Source: a bacterium (GTDB lineage Bacteria; Dependentiae; Babeliae; Babeliales; RVW-14). From it: a DNA stretch of 7,201 nucleotides. Shown piece by piece: positions 1-6,572 of the stretch (position 1 is the stretch's first letter; each line of letters begins with the position of its first letter). The notes beneath the pieces are model-generated. The model had not been told where the DNA came from, did not search any database, and saw nothing but the letters and a program-made list of their open reading frames with translations. Location: positions 1 through 7,201 of the forward strand of contig RGUK01000067.1 of the NCBI GenBank assembly GCA_010027825.1. Direction: 5' to 3'. The position numbers and the translations under genes are program-made.

Positions 1-176
1 AGCGTTAAAATAAATTAATTCAATCGAACATTAACCTTTAAAAGTCACTTTAATTGTCACTCTGCCACAAAAAGTGAACTCACATACAGTGTCGTTGGTT
101 GGGATCGCTCAGACTCTTCAATTCAGACGCAATCAGCTCGCATCTGTTAAAGACTCAAATGTGAACTTGAACTGGG
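1..176. other. non-coding left edge downstream of truncated lepB
   Basis: No gene can be supported here. Read on the minus strand, all three frames are closed soon after the lepB stop, and none contains the missing signal peptidase box E. The sequence is AT-rich at its extreme left. It has short repeated words: GTCACT at 44-49 and 56-61, a small palindrome AAAGTCACTTT at 41-51, and GTGAACTCAC at 74-83. These could belong to the end of a mobile element, but no transposase or paired inverted repeat is visible. I see no stable hairpin followed by a T-run that would end the operon. Confidence 0.5.
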
Positions 177-749
177 TCATGACACAGCTCTCCAACAAGT
201 ATGGCGCTGCTCAACTTGCAAAAAGCCTGGCACGCCCAGCGGCCCAAAGCGCTTAAACGGCAACAAACCACGTTCCCGCATAACATGGACAAGGGGCAAC
301 CGATTAACATAAGGCTCTTCCAGCTTCTTCCCATTCAGATAAACCGCTGTTTTACCATGCTCTATGCGGCCCTCAATCGTGTCACCAGGGACAGCGATAA
401 CGCGCTTAACCCACTTTGCCGGACCGCCTTTCAAGCCCAGTATCGGAATATCAAACCCAACATACTTCTGCCACAAATATTGTATGGAGCTGCTGCGGTC
501 ATAAATAAAATTTGGGTCGTCAAAAATAACTAAGTCACCCGGCTTCACATCGTCAAAGTAATACGCAAACTTGTTGCCCCAAATGCGATCGCCAACCAAA
601 ATAGTTGGTTCCGCTGATCCGGTAGGCACATTAAACATACAATTGCGCACCACAAGGACCAAAAGGACTATGGTAACTACTTCCTTCAGCAACTCCCACC
701 ACCAAACCTTCTGCTGGGAAGCGCGTACTTTTTGTTCAGCTGTCTTCAT
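177..749 (-). CDS. lepB: signal peptidase I (LepB), C-terminally truncated
   Basis: This is the N-terminal two-thirds of a type I signal peptidase, the membrane-anchored Ser/Lys protease (family S26) that removes signal peptides from exported proteins. A membrane helix lies at about residues 21-38. The catalytic serine motif is PTGSAEPT (Ser45), with Ala where Met is usual. The catalytic lysine lies in KWVKRVIAVPGD (Lys115). Substrate-domain sequence follows (YLNGKKLEEPYV, about 137-148). The protein stops at 190 residues, shorter than the usual 250 or more. The family's box E (GDNRxxSxDS), which shapes the active site, is absent and is not found in other frames of the remaining 176 bases. 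The last residues (about 181-190) look out of character. The start is well placed: AAGGA at 756-760, 6 nt from the ATG, overlaps the stop of the upstream potD pseudogene, so the gene belongs to the pot operon. It is probably inactive unless the break is a sequencing error. Confidence 0.8.
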   Translation of the reverse strand: MKTAEQKVRASQQKVWWWELLKEVVTIVLLVLVVRNCMFNVPTGSAEPTILVGDRIWGNKFAYYFDDVKPGDLVIFDDPNFIYDRSSSIQYLWQKYVGFDIPILGLKGGPAKWVKRVIAVPGDTIEGRIEHGKTAVYLNGKKLEEPYVNRLPLVHVMRERGLLPFKRFGPLGVPGFLQVEQRHTCWRAVS

Positions 750-755
750 GTATTT

Positions 756-760
756 TCCTT
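756..760 (-). promoter_or_regulatory. Shine-Dalgarno of lepB
   Basis: AAGGA on the minus strand sits 6 nt before the lepB ATG (747-749) and overlaps the TAA stop (759-761) of the upstream potD paralogue. This suggests that lepB translation was coupled to an intact upstream gene. Confidence 0.6.
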
Positions 761-1768
761 ATGAAAAGCTCACTTCAAGCCACATATCGTCGACAAGTTT
801 ACGCATATGCTCAGGCAGCAGGGGGATGTGCAATCGCTTGAACATTCCTGCATCAGGGAACAAATGCTTATTTTGTCGCAATCTTTCAGGCACATGTTGG
901 TTAGCATACTTGTTTGCCGAGTTAAAGCCATACGTCCCACTGTTCAGCGCAGCAATGTCATCGCGCAGCATGAAATTAATAAATCGCTGAGCTAAAACTA
1001 CCTTTTTACTTGTAGCTGGCACCGCCAAATTTTCAACCACCAGCATACTGCCTTCCTTAGGGATGGCAAAGTCTGCGCTAGCAATAAATCGCGTATTTTA
1101 TGCAACTCTGCGGCAGAAAAACCTTCTACACGGCCAAACAAATAAATGGCCGCCATAAAAAACGCATCCCGAGCATCGTCAAGCATGCAGACGCGGTAAG
1201 GCGCAGAGATAACCCCTTTTGCTACCGCCATGGCAGGTGTTTCAAAAAGGAAACTAAGAGAGACATCCTCAGGCGCTAAGCGAAATGCTTGCTTGTCATA
1301 CACCATGCCGTAGACGTACCACTTATGTGGCACCGAATACTGGTTTTCAGGATCAAAGACCAAATTGACCAGGCATGGTTCTACACGATGTAAGTTAGGT
1401 AACAATTGATTATCTAAGGCCGCTAACTGCCCGGCACTACCGACGCTATGGACCACATAATCAGATATGTTGACCACGTCGTATCCCAAAGCACCATTCA
1501 TCCGAAATTTTGCGTGTAGCTGATCATCGATCTCGACATAGGTAACATGCACTTTAACCCCAGCCTCTTGCTCGAACCGGCTAATTGCCTGGGGAGAAAA
1601 AGTTTCAGCAAATACGCATACATTAAGCGCTTGCAGGTCACTCCAATATTCCATCAAGAGGGGAAAATATAAAAACAGCATGAAGAGCCCAAGATAGGCC
1701 ACTATCACCACGGCTCGGCGAAGAACAACGTGGATGGCGGATTTGCCCGCCGATGCAGGTCGTATCAT
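759..1768 (-). pseudogene. second PotD-like solute-binding protein, broken by frame-shifting internal deletion
   Basis: This is a tandem paralogue of the potD immediately upstream. The first 229 or so residues align with PotD along their whole length: an uncleaved N-terminal helix at about 19-40, ETFSP, GYDVVNISD (95-103), PHKW (147-150) and LDDARDAF (196-203). The frame then runs into unrelated residues and stops at 998. The C-terminal third continues in another frame from about 1073 (DFAIPKEG, VVENLAVP, INFMLRDD, LFPDAGMFKRLHIPL) to the TAA at 759. Against the intact copy, roughly 40 codons are missing, a net loss of about 121 nt that breaks the frame. Neither half contains a premature stop, so the lesion looks recent, or is an assembly error. 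The start has GAGGA at 1776-1780, 7 nt upstream, and the gene lies 22 nt after potD. Unlike its neighbour it keeps the residues matching E. coli PotD Tyr85 (Tyr104) and Asp168 (Asp198). Confidence 0.85.
1070..1087 (-). other. deletion junction inside potD paralogue
   Basis: Coming from upstream, the frame reads KIRDLLL, matching TRQLLQ of intact PotD. Just past the junction the other frame reads ADFAIPKEG, matching YEFAIPREG of intact PotD. The intact copy has about 43 codons between these points and this copy keeps only about 8 nt. KIRDL beside the junction also resembles KIWDM just before the right-hand block of PotD, so recombination over short similar sequence is one possible origin. Confidence 0.7.
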
Positions 1769-1775
1769 GATTCAA

Positions 1776-1780
1776 TCCTC
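1776..1780 (-). promoter_or_regulatory. Shine-Dalgarno of second potD copy
   Basis: GAGGA on the minus strand lies 7 nt before the ATG at 1766-1768, inside the 22-nt gap after the potD stop. It fixes the start of the paralogue. Confidence 0.6.
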
Positions 1781-1790
1781 AGCGCACAAT

Positions 1791-2951
1791 TTAAGCAAAA
1801 CCAACCCGCAACCATGCGTCATCCGCACACCGGCGAGCATATGATGTAAAAAGAGGAATGTGCAACCGCTTGAAAACATGCTCATCCGGAAACAGATGCG
1901 ACTTGCGTTTGTACTGCGCATCAAGCGTTTCTTGAGCACTCTTGTTGGCCGATGTCCAGCCATATTCCTGGCTGTTCAACGTCGCGACCTCGTCTGAGAG
2001 CATGAAGTTGATAAACTCATGCGCTAAGTCGCCTTTCCTACTTGTTTTTGGTATAACCAAATTCTCGATCACTAGTATACCCCCCTCCCGTGGAATAGCA
2101 AACTCGTACTGGTCGCTCATATCCCAGATTTTGCGCACAAAATTACTGGAGGTAAGCGCGATGGGGATGATGCCAGACAACAAGAAATATTCTACGGTAT
2201 AGAGCGTATAACACTCAACCCATTGCTTTTGTTGCAGCAACTGGCGCGTTATTGCATCAAATTCCTGTGGTGTGAACTGATCAAATCTATTAAACAAACT
2301 CAACATGCTCAGAAAATAGGCGTCCATAGGCGAATCTATCATACAAACGCGATATGGTCTGCTTACCAGCCCCTTTTTATACAACTGCTCCGGATCGTTG
2401 AATACGAATGCAAGGGACATTTGGTCGGGCGACACCTTGAAAACGTTTTTATCATACACCAAACCATACATAAACCACTTGTGAGGCAGGGAGTACGCAT
2501 TCTTGGGGTCAAAAACGCGCCCCAACAAGCGCGGGTTCAAAACGCGCCCCAACAAGCGCGGGTTCAACCGTGCTGCGTTAGGCAGGCAACTGTAGTCAAG
2601 TTTTTGCAGGTAACCTTGCTTGCTCAAATGGCGCACCATGAAGTCGGAAACATTAACGACGTCGTACCCAATGCCGCCATTGATGGCAAATTTGGCACCA
2701 ATTTCTTCATCAAGCTCAGCATAAGTAATGTTTATCTTAATGCCGGTCCGCTCTTCAAAAAGTTCTATGGCTTCAGGCGAAAACGTTTCGGTGAAAGCAT
2801 ACACATTGAGCGTGCGCTGCGTTTTAAAGTAGCTGAACAACAAGGGCACATACAGGGCTGCCATAAGGACAACTAAGTACACCCCGACAATTGCCGAACG
2901 GCGCATCAATCGACGTGCGCACGCGGCAAGCTTGTCTAGCCGCTCATTCAT
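1791..2951 (-). CDS. potD: PotD-type extracytoplasmic solute-binding protein (membrane-anchored)
   Basis: Substrate-binding subunit of a spermidine/putrescine-class ABC importer, 386 residues against about 348 in E. coli PotD. A hydrophobic segment at about 20-42 has no clear signal peptidase site, so the protein is probably tethered to the outer face of the membrane. The order of PotD blocks is kept: NVYAFTETFSPEAIELF (49-65), GYDVVNVSDF (95-104), FDPKNAYSLPHKW (147-159), CMIDSPMDAYF (203-213), FAIPREGG (284-291), INFMLSDEV (314-322), LFPD (353-356). Several ligand contacts of E. coli PotD are changed by my alignment: Trp34 to Phe53, Asp168 to Ser207, Trp229 to Leu265, Trp255 to Val294 and Asp257 to Glu296. 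Tyr293 becomes Trp332, which stays aromatic. Ligand specificity is therefore uncertain. A nine-residue duplication lies at 130-147. The ATG overlaps the potC end by 8 nt, with AGGTG about 8 nt upstream, pointing to coupled translation. Confidence 0.9.
   Translation of the reverse strand: MNERLDKLAACARRLMRRSAIVGVYLVVLMAALYVPLLFSYFKTQRTLNVYAFTETFSPEAIELFEERTGIKINITYAELDEEIGAKFAINGGIGYDVVNVSDFMVRHLSKQGYLQKLDYSCLPNAARLNPRLLGRVLNPRLLGRVFDPKNAYSLPHKWFMYGLVYDKNVFKVSPDQMSLAFVFNDPEQLYKKGLVSRPYRVCMIDSPMDAYFLSMLSLFNRFDQFTPQEFDAITRQLLQQKQWVECYTLYTVEYFLLSGIIPIALTSSNFVRKIWDMSDQYEFAIPREGGILVIENLVIPKTSRKGDLAHEFINFMLSDEVATLNSQEYGWTSANKSAQETLDAQYKRKSHLFPDEHVFKRLHIPLFTSYARRCADDAWLRVGFA
2512..2565 (-). repeat. 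perfect 27-bp tandem duplication inside potD
   Basis: Two identical 27-bp units, 2512-2538 and 2539-2565, lie head to tail. They encode NPRLLGRVL and NPRLLGRVF; the last residue differs only because of the base beyond the repeat. The frame is kept. The paralogue downstream has a single unit at the matching place (EPCLVNLVF), so this is an insertion in potD, most simply by replication slippage. It sits just before FDPKNAYSLPHKW. Confidence 0.95.
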
Positions 2952-3738
2952 GGGTTAGCACCTGGTCAACAACTTTAAGGGAGCATAGTAAAAATACCAA
3001 CAAGCTGCTGATGACTAAAAAGCAGGTGGAAACAGCGTTAATCATAGGATCAACGCCCGTCCGAATCATAGAATACACATAGACCGCTAATGTCTGTACC
3101 GTAGGACCAGAGCAGAAAAATGAGATCAGAAAATCGTCCATGGAAAGGGTAAAAACCAGGAGTCCTGAAGCAATTAGCGATGGCATCAGGAGAGGAATAA
3201 TGACTTTGCGGAATGTAACCCAATAGGTAGCCCCTAAATCGAGCGATGCCTCAGTCAGTACGGGATCAAGTTCAACAAAGCGGGCCCGGACAATTGGAAT
3301 AACAAAGCCCAGCCCAAGCAGCGTATGTCCGGCAATCAAACTGCCATACCCAAGCGGGATGCGAAAAAAGGTGAAAAGACTTAAAATGCCAATTGCCAAA
3401 ACAATCTCTGGCAGCAAAATATTCACGTAAAACAAGTTTGAAAAAAAACTAGTTCTTCCCCACCGGCTTGCCACCACAAAACACGTGCCAATCAAAAGAC
3501 TGAGAAAAGTTGTTGCTAAAGCAACAATTAAAGACGCTTGCAGCGCATTCAGAATTTCAGGGGAGTTGATGAGTTTTTCATACCAACGCAAAGAAAAGCC
3601 CTGCCAGGAAATGGAAAAGCTGGCGTCATTGAAGGAAAAAAGTACCAACACAAAAATGGGCAGATACAAAAAAAGATAAGCGGCGCCCACCACGAGCGGG
3701 AGCAGAAACTGTCCAAGATATTTGCGATTTTCAACCAT
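2944..3738 (-). CDS. potC: PotC, spermidine/putrescine-type ABC transporter permease
   Basis: Second inner-membrane permease of the importer, 264 residues, the normal size for PotC. About six hydrophobic helices are visible, the first at about 12-35 (containing FLYLPIFVLVLFSF). The cytoplasmic EAA loop that docks on the ATPase is EASLDLGATYWVTFRKVI (163-180), followed by IPLLMPSL. SMDDFLISFF (199-208), GPTVQTLAVYVYSMIRTG (211-228) and INAVST (233-238) have the layout of E. coli PotC (LDD, SFF, GP, YSM, NA), which separates it from PotB. The start lies 3 nt after the potB stop with only a weak upstream GTGGGG, so translation is probably coupled to potB. The end overlaps potD by 8 nt. No damage is seen. 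Confidence 0.93.
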   Translation of the reverse strand: MVENRKYLGQFLLPLVVGAAYLFLYLPIFVLVLFSFNDASFSISWQGFSLRWYEKLINSPEILNALQASLIVALATTFLSLLIGTCFVVASRWGRTSFFSNLFYVNILLPEIVLAIGILSLFTFFRIPLGYGSLIAGHTLLGLGFVIPIVRARFVELDPVLTEASLDLGATYWVTFRKVIIPLLMPSLIASGLLVFTLSMDDFLISFFCSGPTVQTLAVYVYSMIRTGVDPMINAVSTCFLVISSLLVFLLCSLKVVDQVLTHE

Positions 3739-3741
3739 CAG

Positions 3742-4665
3742 CTAGCCCCACAAATCTTTGTTTGCATTTAGGTATTCAGTGTATTCCTTGCTCTGCCGCT
3801 GACGATAGCGCTCACGAATGGCCCGGCCCAGGTAGACGCAGCACATGAGCAGAATGGGCAACATAATCCCAATGATCGCCAGAGCTGCCCCCAACCGCCA
3901 ACTTCTTGATCGTAAGAATTTGTCCACAATCACGCTGCCCCAAAAGACGTACTTGGAGCCCCCCAAGAGGGTTGGGATGGCAAATTCACCAAAGGATGGA
4001 ATGAACACGAGCATGATGCCCGCATACACGCCAGGCAATGACATGGGAAAAACTACCCGTCGAAATGTTTCAAAACGATCTGCCCCCAAGTCCGCTGATG
4101 CTTCTAAAAAACGTTTATCCATTTTTTCCAGCACCGCATAAATAGGCAAAATCATGAACGGTAGAAAACAGGAAACCATGCCAAGCACAATGGTAAAATA
4201 ATTGTTAAGCAGGTGAAAGGAGGGAGAAATAATGTGGGTCCATTGCAAGAACCAACTGATGAAGCCATTTTTCTCCAATAAGAAAAACCACGCATAGACC
4301 TGCACAATCAAACTGGTCCAGGAAGGGAAAATAAGCGAGAAGAGAAGGAACGTTTTGAACCGCTTAGAGCCTTTAAGCGCCAGAAAATAAGCCACGGGGT
4401 AGGCTATTAAGAAGCACACAGCAGCTGTAATGGCCGCCAACAAGAACGAGCGAAAGATAATCTGAATGTAGAGCGAGGTGAAAATTTCGCGGTAGTAGAA
4501 TGCAGTCAAAAAATATCTGCCCGTCACTTCGTTGAAATCAATAACGCTATACAACGCGAGCACGGCAAAAGGCATGTACAGAAACACGAACTGCCAAAGC
4601 ACTGCGGGGCAGGAAAATACAAAAGATGATTCTTGCGTAAAAATCGCGCGCAGAGCCTTCTTCAT
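3742..4665 (-). CDS. potB: PotB, spermidine/putrescine-type ABC transporter permease
   Basis: First permease of the importer, 307 residues, slightly longer than E. coli PotB. The first helix is at about 20-42 (with FLYMPFAVLALYSV), and further hydrophobic segments lie at about 70-97, 105-130, 153-178, 212-230 and 255-280. The EAA loop is EASADLGADRFETFRRVVFP (188-207), which contacts the ATPase. GEFAIPTLLGG (226-236) is a PotB-type motif, and the following FLRSRSWRLGAALAI matches the family's R-W-GAA pattern. The C-terminus is charged and cytoplasmic (RERYRQRQSKEY). The ATG immediately follows the potA stop codon. A GGAG in the potA end, 6 nt upstream, can serve as ribosome binding site, so the two are likely coupled. 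It is intact. Confidence 0.93.
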   Translation of the reverse strand: MKKALRAIFTQESSFVFSCPAVLWQFVFLYMPFAVLALYSVIDFNEVTGRYFLTAFYYREIFTSLYIQIIFRSFLLAAITAAVCFLIAYPVAYFLALKGSKRFKTFLLFSLIFPSWTSLIVQVYAWFFLLEKNGFISWFLQWTHIISPSFHLLNNYFTIVLGMVSCFLPFMILPIYAVLEKMDKRFLEASADLGADRFETFRRVVFPMSLPGVYAGIMLVFIPSFGEFAIPTLLGGSKYVFWGSVIVDKFLRSRSWRLGAALAIIGIMLPILLMCCVYLGRAIRERYRQRQSKEYTEYLNANKDLWG

Positions 4666-5757
4666 CTAGTGCTCCAACAGTACAACGTTTTCTTTTTGGA
4701 AATGAACATGCACTTCATCATCCCAGTCAATGCTTTCTTGCGGGAAGTGCTCTTCGTTTTGCTCAAACACAATCAGGTTCTGTCCATTTTTCAAACGAAC
4801 ACGATACTGCGTCGAACGGCCGTAGTAGATAATGTCTACCACTTTGCCTTGCAAGCTGTTACTAAAGCCTTCACGAGGCTTTTTGCTAATTAGAACCTTT
4901 TCTGGCCGAACGCTCATAAGAAGGCGGCAACCCGGTATCATCCACAGTTTTTCAGTGGGGGTATAGACTGAGAACATTCCCAGACCCTCAACCTCAACTT
5001 GGTAGTCCCTGTCGCTAATATGCAAGCGCCCCTCAATGATATTGGTGTTGCCTACGAAGTTGGCAACAAAGCGTGACACGGGGAACTCGTAAATCTGCTT
5101 TGGGGTGCCCTGCTGCTCAATGTCCCCCTGCGGGTTCATGATGGCCATCTGGTCAGAAACAGTTAGGGCCTCAAACTGGTCGTGCGTCACATATACAAAG
5201 GTAGTTTTTAACTTGTCTTGAAGCTGATTCAGCTCTGTAAGCATTTCTTCTTTCAGCTTGAGATCAAGCGCCGCCAAGGGCTCATCAAGCAGCAACACTT
5301 CTGGCTCAGCAACCAGGGCTCGTGCCAGCGCCACGCGCTGCTGTTGACCGCCAGAAAGGCTACGAGGATACTTGCCCTCAAAGCCAGAAAGCCGAACCAT
5401 TTTAAGCACTTCAGCCACCCGCGCATTGATCGTTTCGGCGGCCATCTTGCGTACACGCAGGCTGTAGGCAACGTTTTCAAAAACCGTTAAATGCGGAAAT
5501 AGCGCGTACTGCTGAAACACGGTATTAATTTTGCGCTCGTGAATAGGAACATGGGTAATCTCTTGGTCGCCAAGAAAAATGCGGCCAGCATCAACCGTTT
5601 CCAAACCTGCAATCAGCCGCAGCACGGTTGTTTTACCGCAGCCACTGGGGCCAAGCAAAGCAAAGAAATCACCAGCTTTGATTTCTAGGTTCAAGTTATC
5701 AATGATCAGCTCGCCATCGTATGATTTGGAAACGCGCTCAAGACGAATAGATTTCAT
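4666..5757 (-). CDS. potA: PotA, ATPase of the spermidine/putrescine-type ABC importer
   Basis: Cytoplasmic ATP-binding subunit, 363 residues against 378 in E. coli PotA. All nucleotide-binding motifs are present: Walker A GPSGCGKT (36-43), Q-loop FQQYALFPH (81-89), ABC signature LSGGQQQRV (134-142), Walker B LLLDEP (155-160, Glu159 catalytic), D-loop LAALD (161-165) and switch histidine His192 in YVTHD. The C-terminal part holds a regulatory TOBE-type region (about 280-360: SVRPEKV, GKVVDIIYYGRSTQYRV), typical of the PotA/MalK group. The start has AAGG at 5764-5767, 6 nt upstream, and lies 25 nt after the preceding membrane protein gene. With potB, potC and potD downstream it forms a complete importer in the usual A-B-C-D order. 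It is intact and probably functional. Confidence 0.95.
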   Translation of the reverse strand: MKSIRLERVSKSYDGELIIDNLNLEIKAGDFFALLGPSGCGKTTVLRLIAGLETVDAGRIFLGDQEITHVPIHERKINTVFQQYALFPHLTVFENVAYSLRVRKMAAETINARVAEVLKMVRLSGFEGKYPRSLSGGQQQRVALARALVAEPEVLLLDEPLAALDLKLKEEMLTELNQLQDKLKTTFVYVTHDQFEALTVSDQMAIMNPQGDIEQQGTPKQIYEFPVSRFVANFVGNTNIIEGRLHISDRDYQVEVEGLGMFSVYTPTEKLWMIPGCRLLMSVRPEKVLISKKPREGFSNSLQGKVVDIIYYGRSTQYRVRLKNGQNLIVFEQNEEHFPQESIDWDDEVHVHFQKENVVLLEH

Positions 5758-5782
5758 GCAAGACCTTTTTTACTACCGCGCT

Positions 5783-6466
5783 TCACGCATTGTTCTTTTT
5801 GAAACGAGCAAACAACATGGGCACAACGATGTCAGACAACGTGCATGGGATAAGCACCGTGATTATTTTGAAGATAAAAACAAAACCCATGCAAGCCCAC
5901 CAATTACTAAACCCAAAGCTAACCAGGTACAACAGCGATGCCATGGAGCTGATAAAAATATGCATTATATGAAAACCAATGGAATAGAACGCTTGCAAGC
6001 TCTGCTTATGCATACTCATCGCCCAGCCATTAATCATGCCCACCACTAAGAACGGCACGATGGTGTCCAAATGAGACATCATGCACCAGTGCAAGTGCAT
6101 ATCCAACCCCAACAAGCGGCCACCCAGATACGGCAAAAGAGCGTCGGAGAAAGTACAGAACAAAATCGGCACTACCATGCCAACTGCCAGCCCAAGGACT
6201 ACATTTTTGGAATAGCGCCTAAAGGTAAGCATAGTTCCGGTTGCTGCAAACAAGATGTGCAAAAAATGGAAGTTATGAAACAACCGGTGGCAGGCGTCCA
6301 AATACGCTGGTCCCGTGGGTAAAAATGCCAACATACTCATGACAATCATGCTCAGCGCTACCGCAAAGATAGCGTAGGGCAGATGGCATAAAATTTCACT
6401 GGTAACCGTATGGTGATGCTCAAGGGTGCCGTGCTCATACGGACCGCTATGGTGCATGTGGTCCAT
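5783..6466 (-). CDS. histidine-rich polytopic membrane protein, function unknown
   Basis: I do not recognise the family. It is the first gene of the pot operon. The frame is open from an ATG at 6535 (250 residues), but I prefer the ATG at 6466 (227 residues). That ATG has AAGGA 4 nt upstream, the upper ATG has no ribosome binding site, and a promoter-like -10 (6524-6529) lies inside the longer reading. Numbered from the upper ATG: a His-rich N-terminus (MDHMHHSG, then LEHHH), hydrophobic segments at about 52-73, 88-104, 111-128, 158-173, 185-208 and 212-240, and 19 histidines in all, several inside or beside helices (HRLFHNFHFLH, MHLHW). Two similar motifs, CTFSDALLPYL (127-137) and CTLSDIVVPML (231-241), suggest an internal duplication. 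The histidines make metal or proton handling a possibility, and the operon position suggests a link to solute uptake. Both are inference. Confidence 0.75.
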   Translation of the reverse strand: MDHMHHSGPYEHGTLEHHHTVTSEILCHLPYAIFAVALSMIVMSMLAFLPTGPAYLDACHRLFHNFHFLHILFAATGTMLTFRRYSKNVVLGLAVGMVVPILFCTFSDALLPYLGGRLLGLDMHLHWCMMSHLDTIVPFLVVGMINGWAMSMHKQSLQAFYSIGFHIMHIFISSMASLLYLVSFGFSNWWACMGFVFIFKIITVLIPCTLSDIVVPMLFARFKKNNA

Positions 6467-6470
6467 TTTA

Positions 6471-6475
6471 TCCTT
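6471..6475 (-). promoter_or_regulatory. Shine-Dalgarno deciding the start of the His-rich membrane protein
   Basis: AAGGA on the minus strand lies 4 nt before the ATG at 6464-6466. The in-frame ATG 69 nt further upstream is preceded by GCTACA, with no Shine-Dalgarno. This favours the shorter protein. Confidence 0.5.
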
Positions 6476-6523
6476 CAAAAACAGTAAAAACTCGCTTGGC
6501 TGGCCTATTTTGACCAGGGTTTC

Positions 6524-6551
6524 ATGATACTGCATTGTAGCATAATGTAAA
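6524..6551 (-). promoter_or_regulatory. probable sigma70-type promoter of the pot operon
   Basis: On the minus strand, TTTACA (6546-6551; 5 of 6 matches to the -35 consensus TTGACA) is separated by 16 bp from TATCAT (6524-6529; 5 of 6 matches to TATAAT). Transcription would start near 6517, giving a leader of about 50 nt before the ATG at 6466. No operator or riboswitch is evident. No comparable promoter was noticed between the downstream genes, though I did not search their interiors systematically. The whole pot-lepB cluster may depend on this site. Confidence 0.5.
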
Positions 6552-6572
6552 GCAGCAGTTCCGCATCCCTAG

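Noticed and set aside
1..176. Insertion sequence as cause of lepB truncation
   Set aside because: Short repeated words are present but there is no transposase coding, defined inverted repeat or target duplication in the window.
74..256. Rightward 60-codon open frame over the lepB end
   Set aside because: No Shine-Dalgarno, no recognisable protein features, and it overlaps real signal peptidase coding sequence on the other strand.
998..1090. Programmed frameshift joining the two halves of the second potD
   Set aside because: There is no slippery sequence, and about 40 codons conserved in the paralogue are physically missing, so frameshifting alone could not restore the protein.
1772..1963. 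Leftward 63-codon frame between the two potD copies
   Set aside because: Alternative frame of the potD 3' end; the potD frame is clearly the conserved one.
2512..2565. CRISPR-like direct repeat
   Set aside because: Only two units, no spacer between them, and inside a conserved coding frame.
2223..2876. Long rightward open frame of 217 codons
   Set aside because: It is antisense to the well-supported potD gene, with no own start signal; the length is inflated because the 27-bp duplication is open in this frame too.
5579..6049. Rightward open frame of 156 codons
   Set aside because: It runs antisense across potA and the His-rich gene, with composition explained by their codons.
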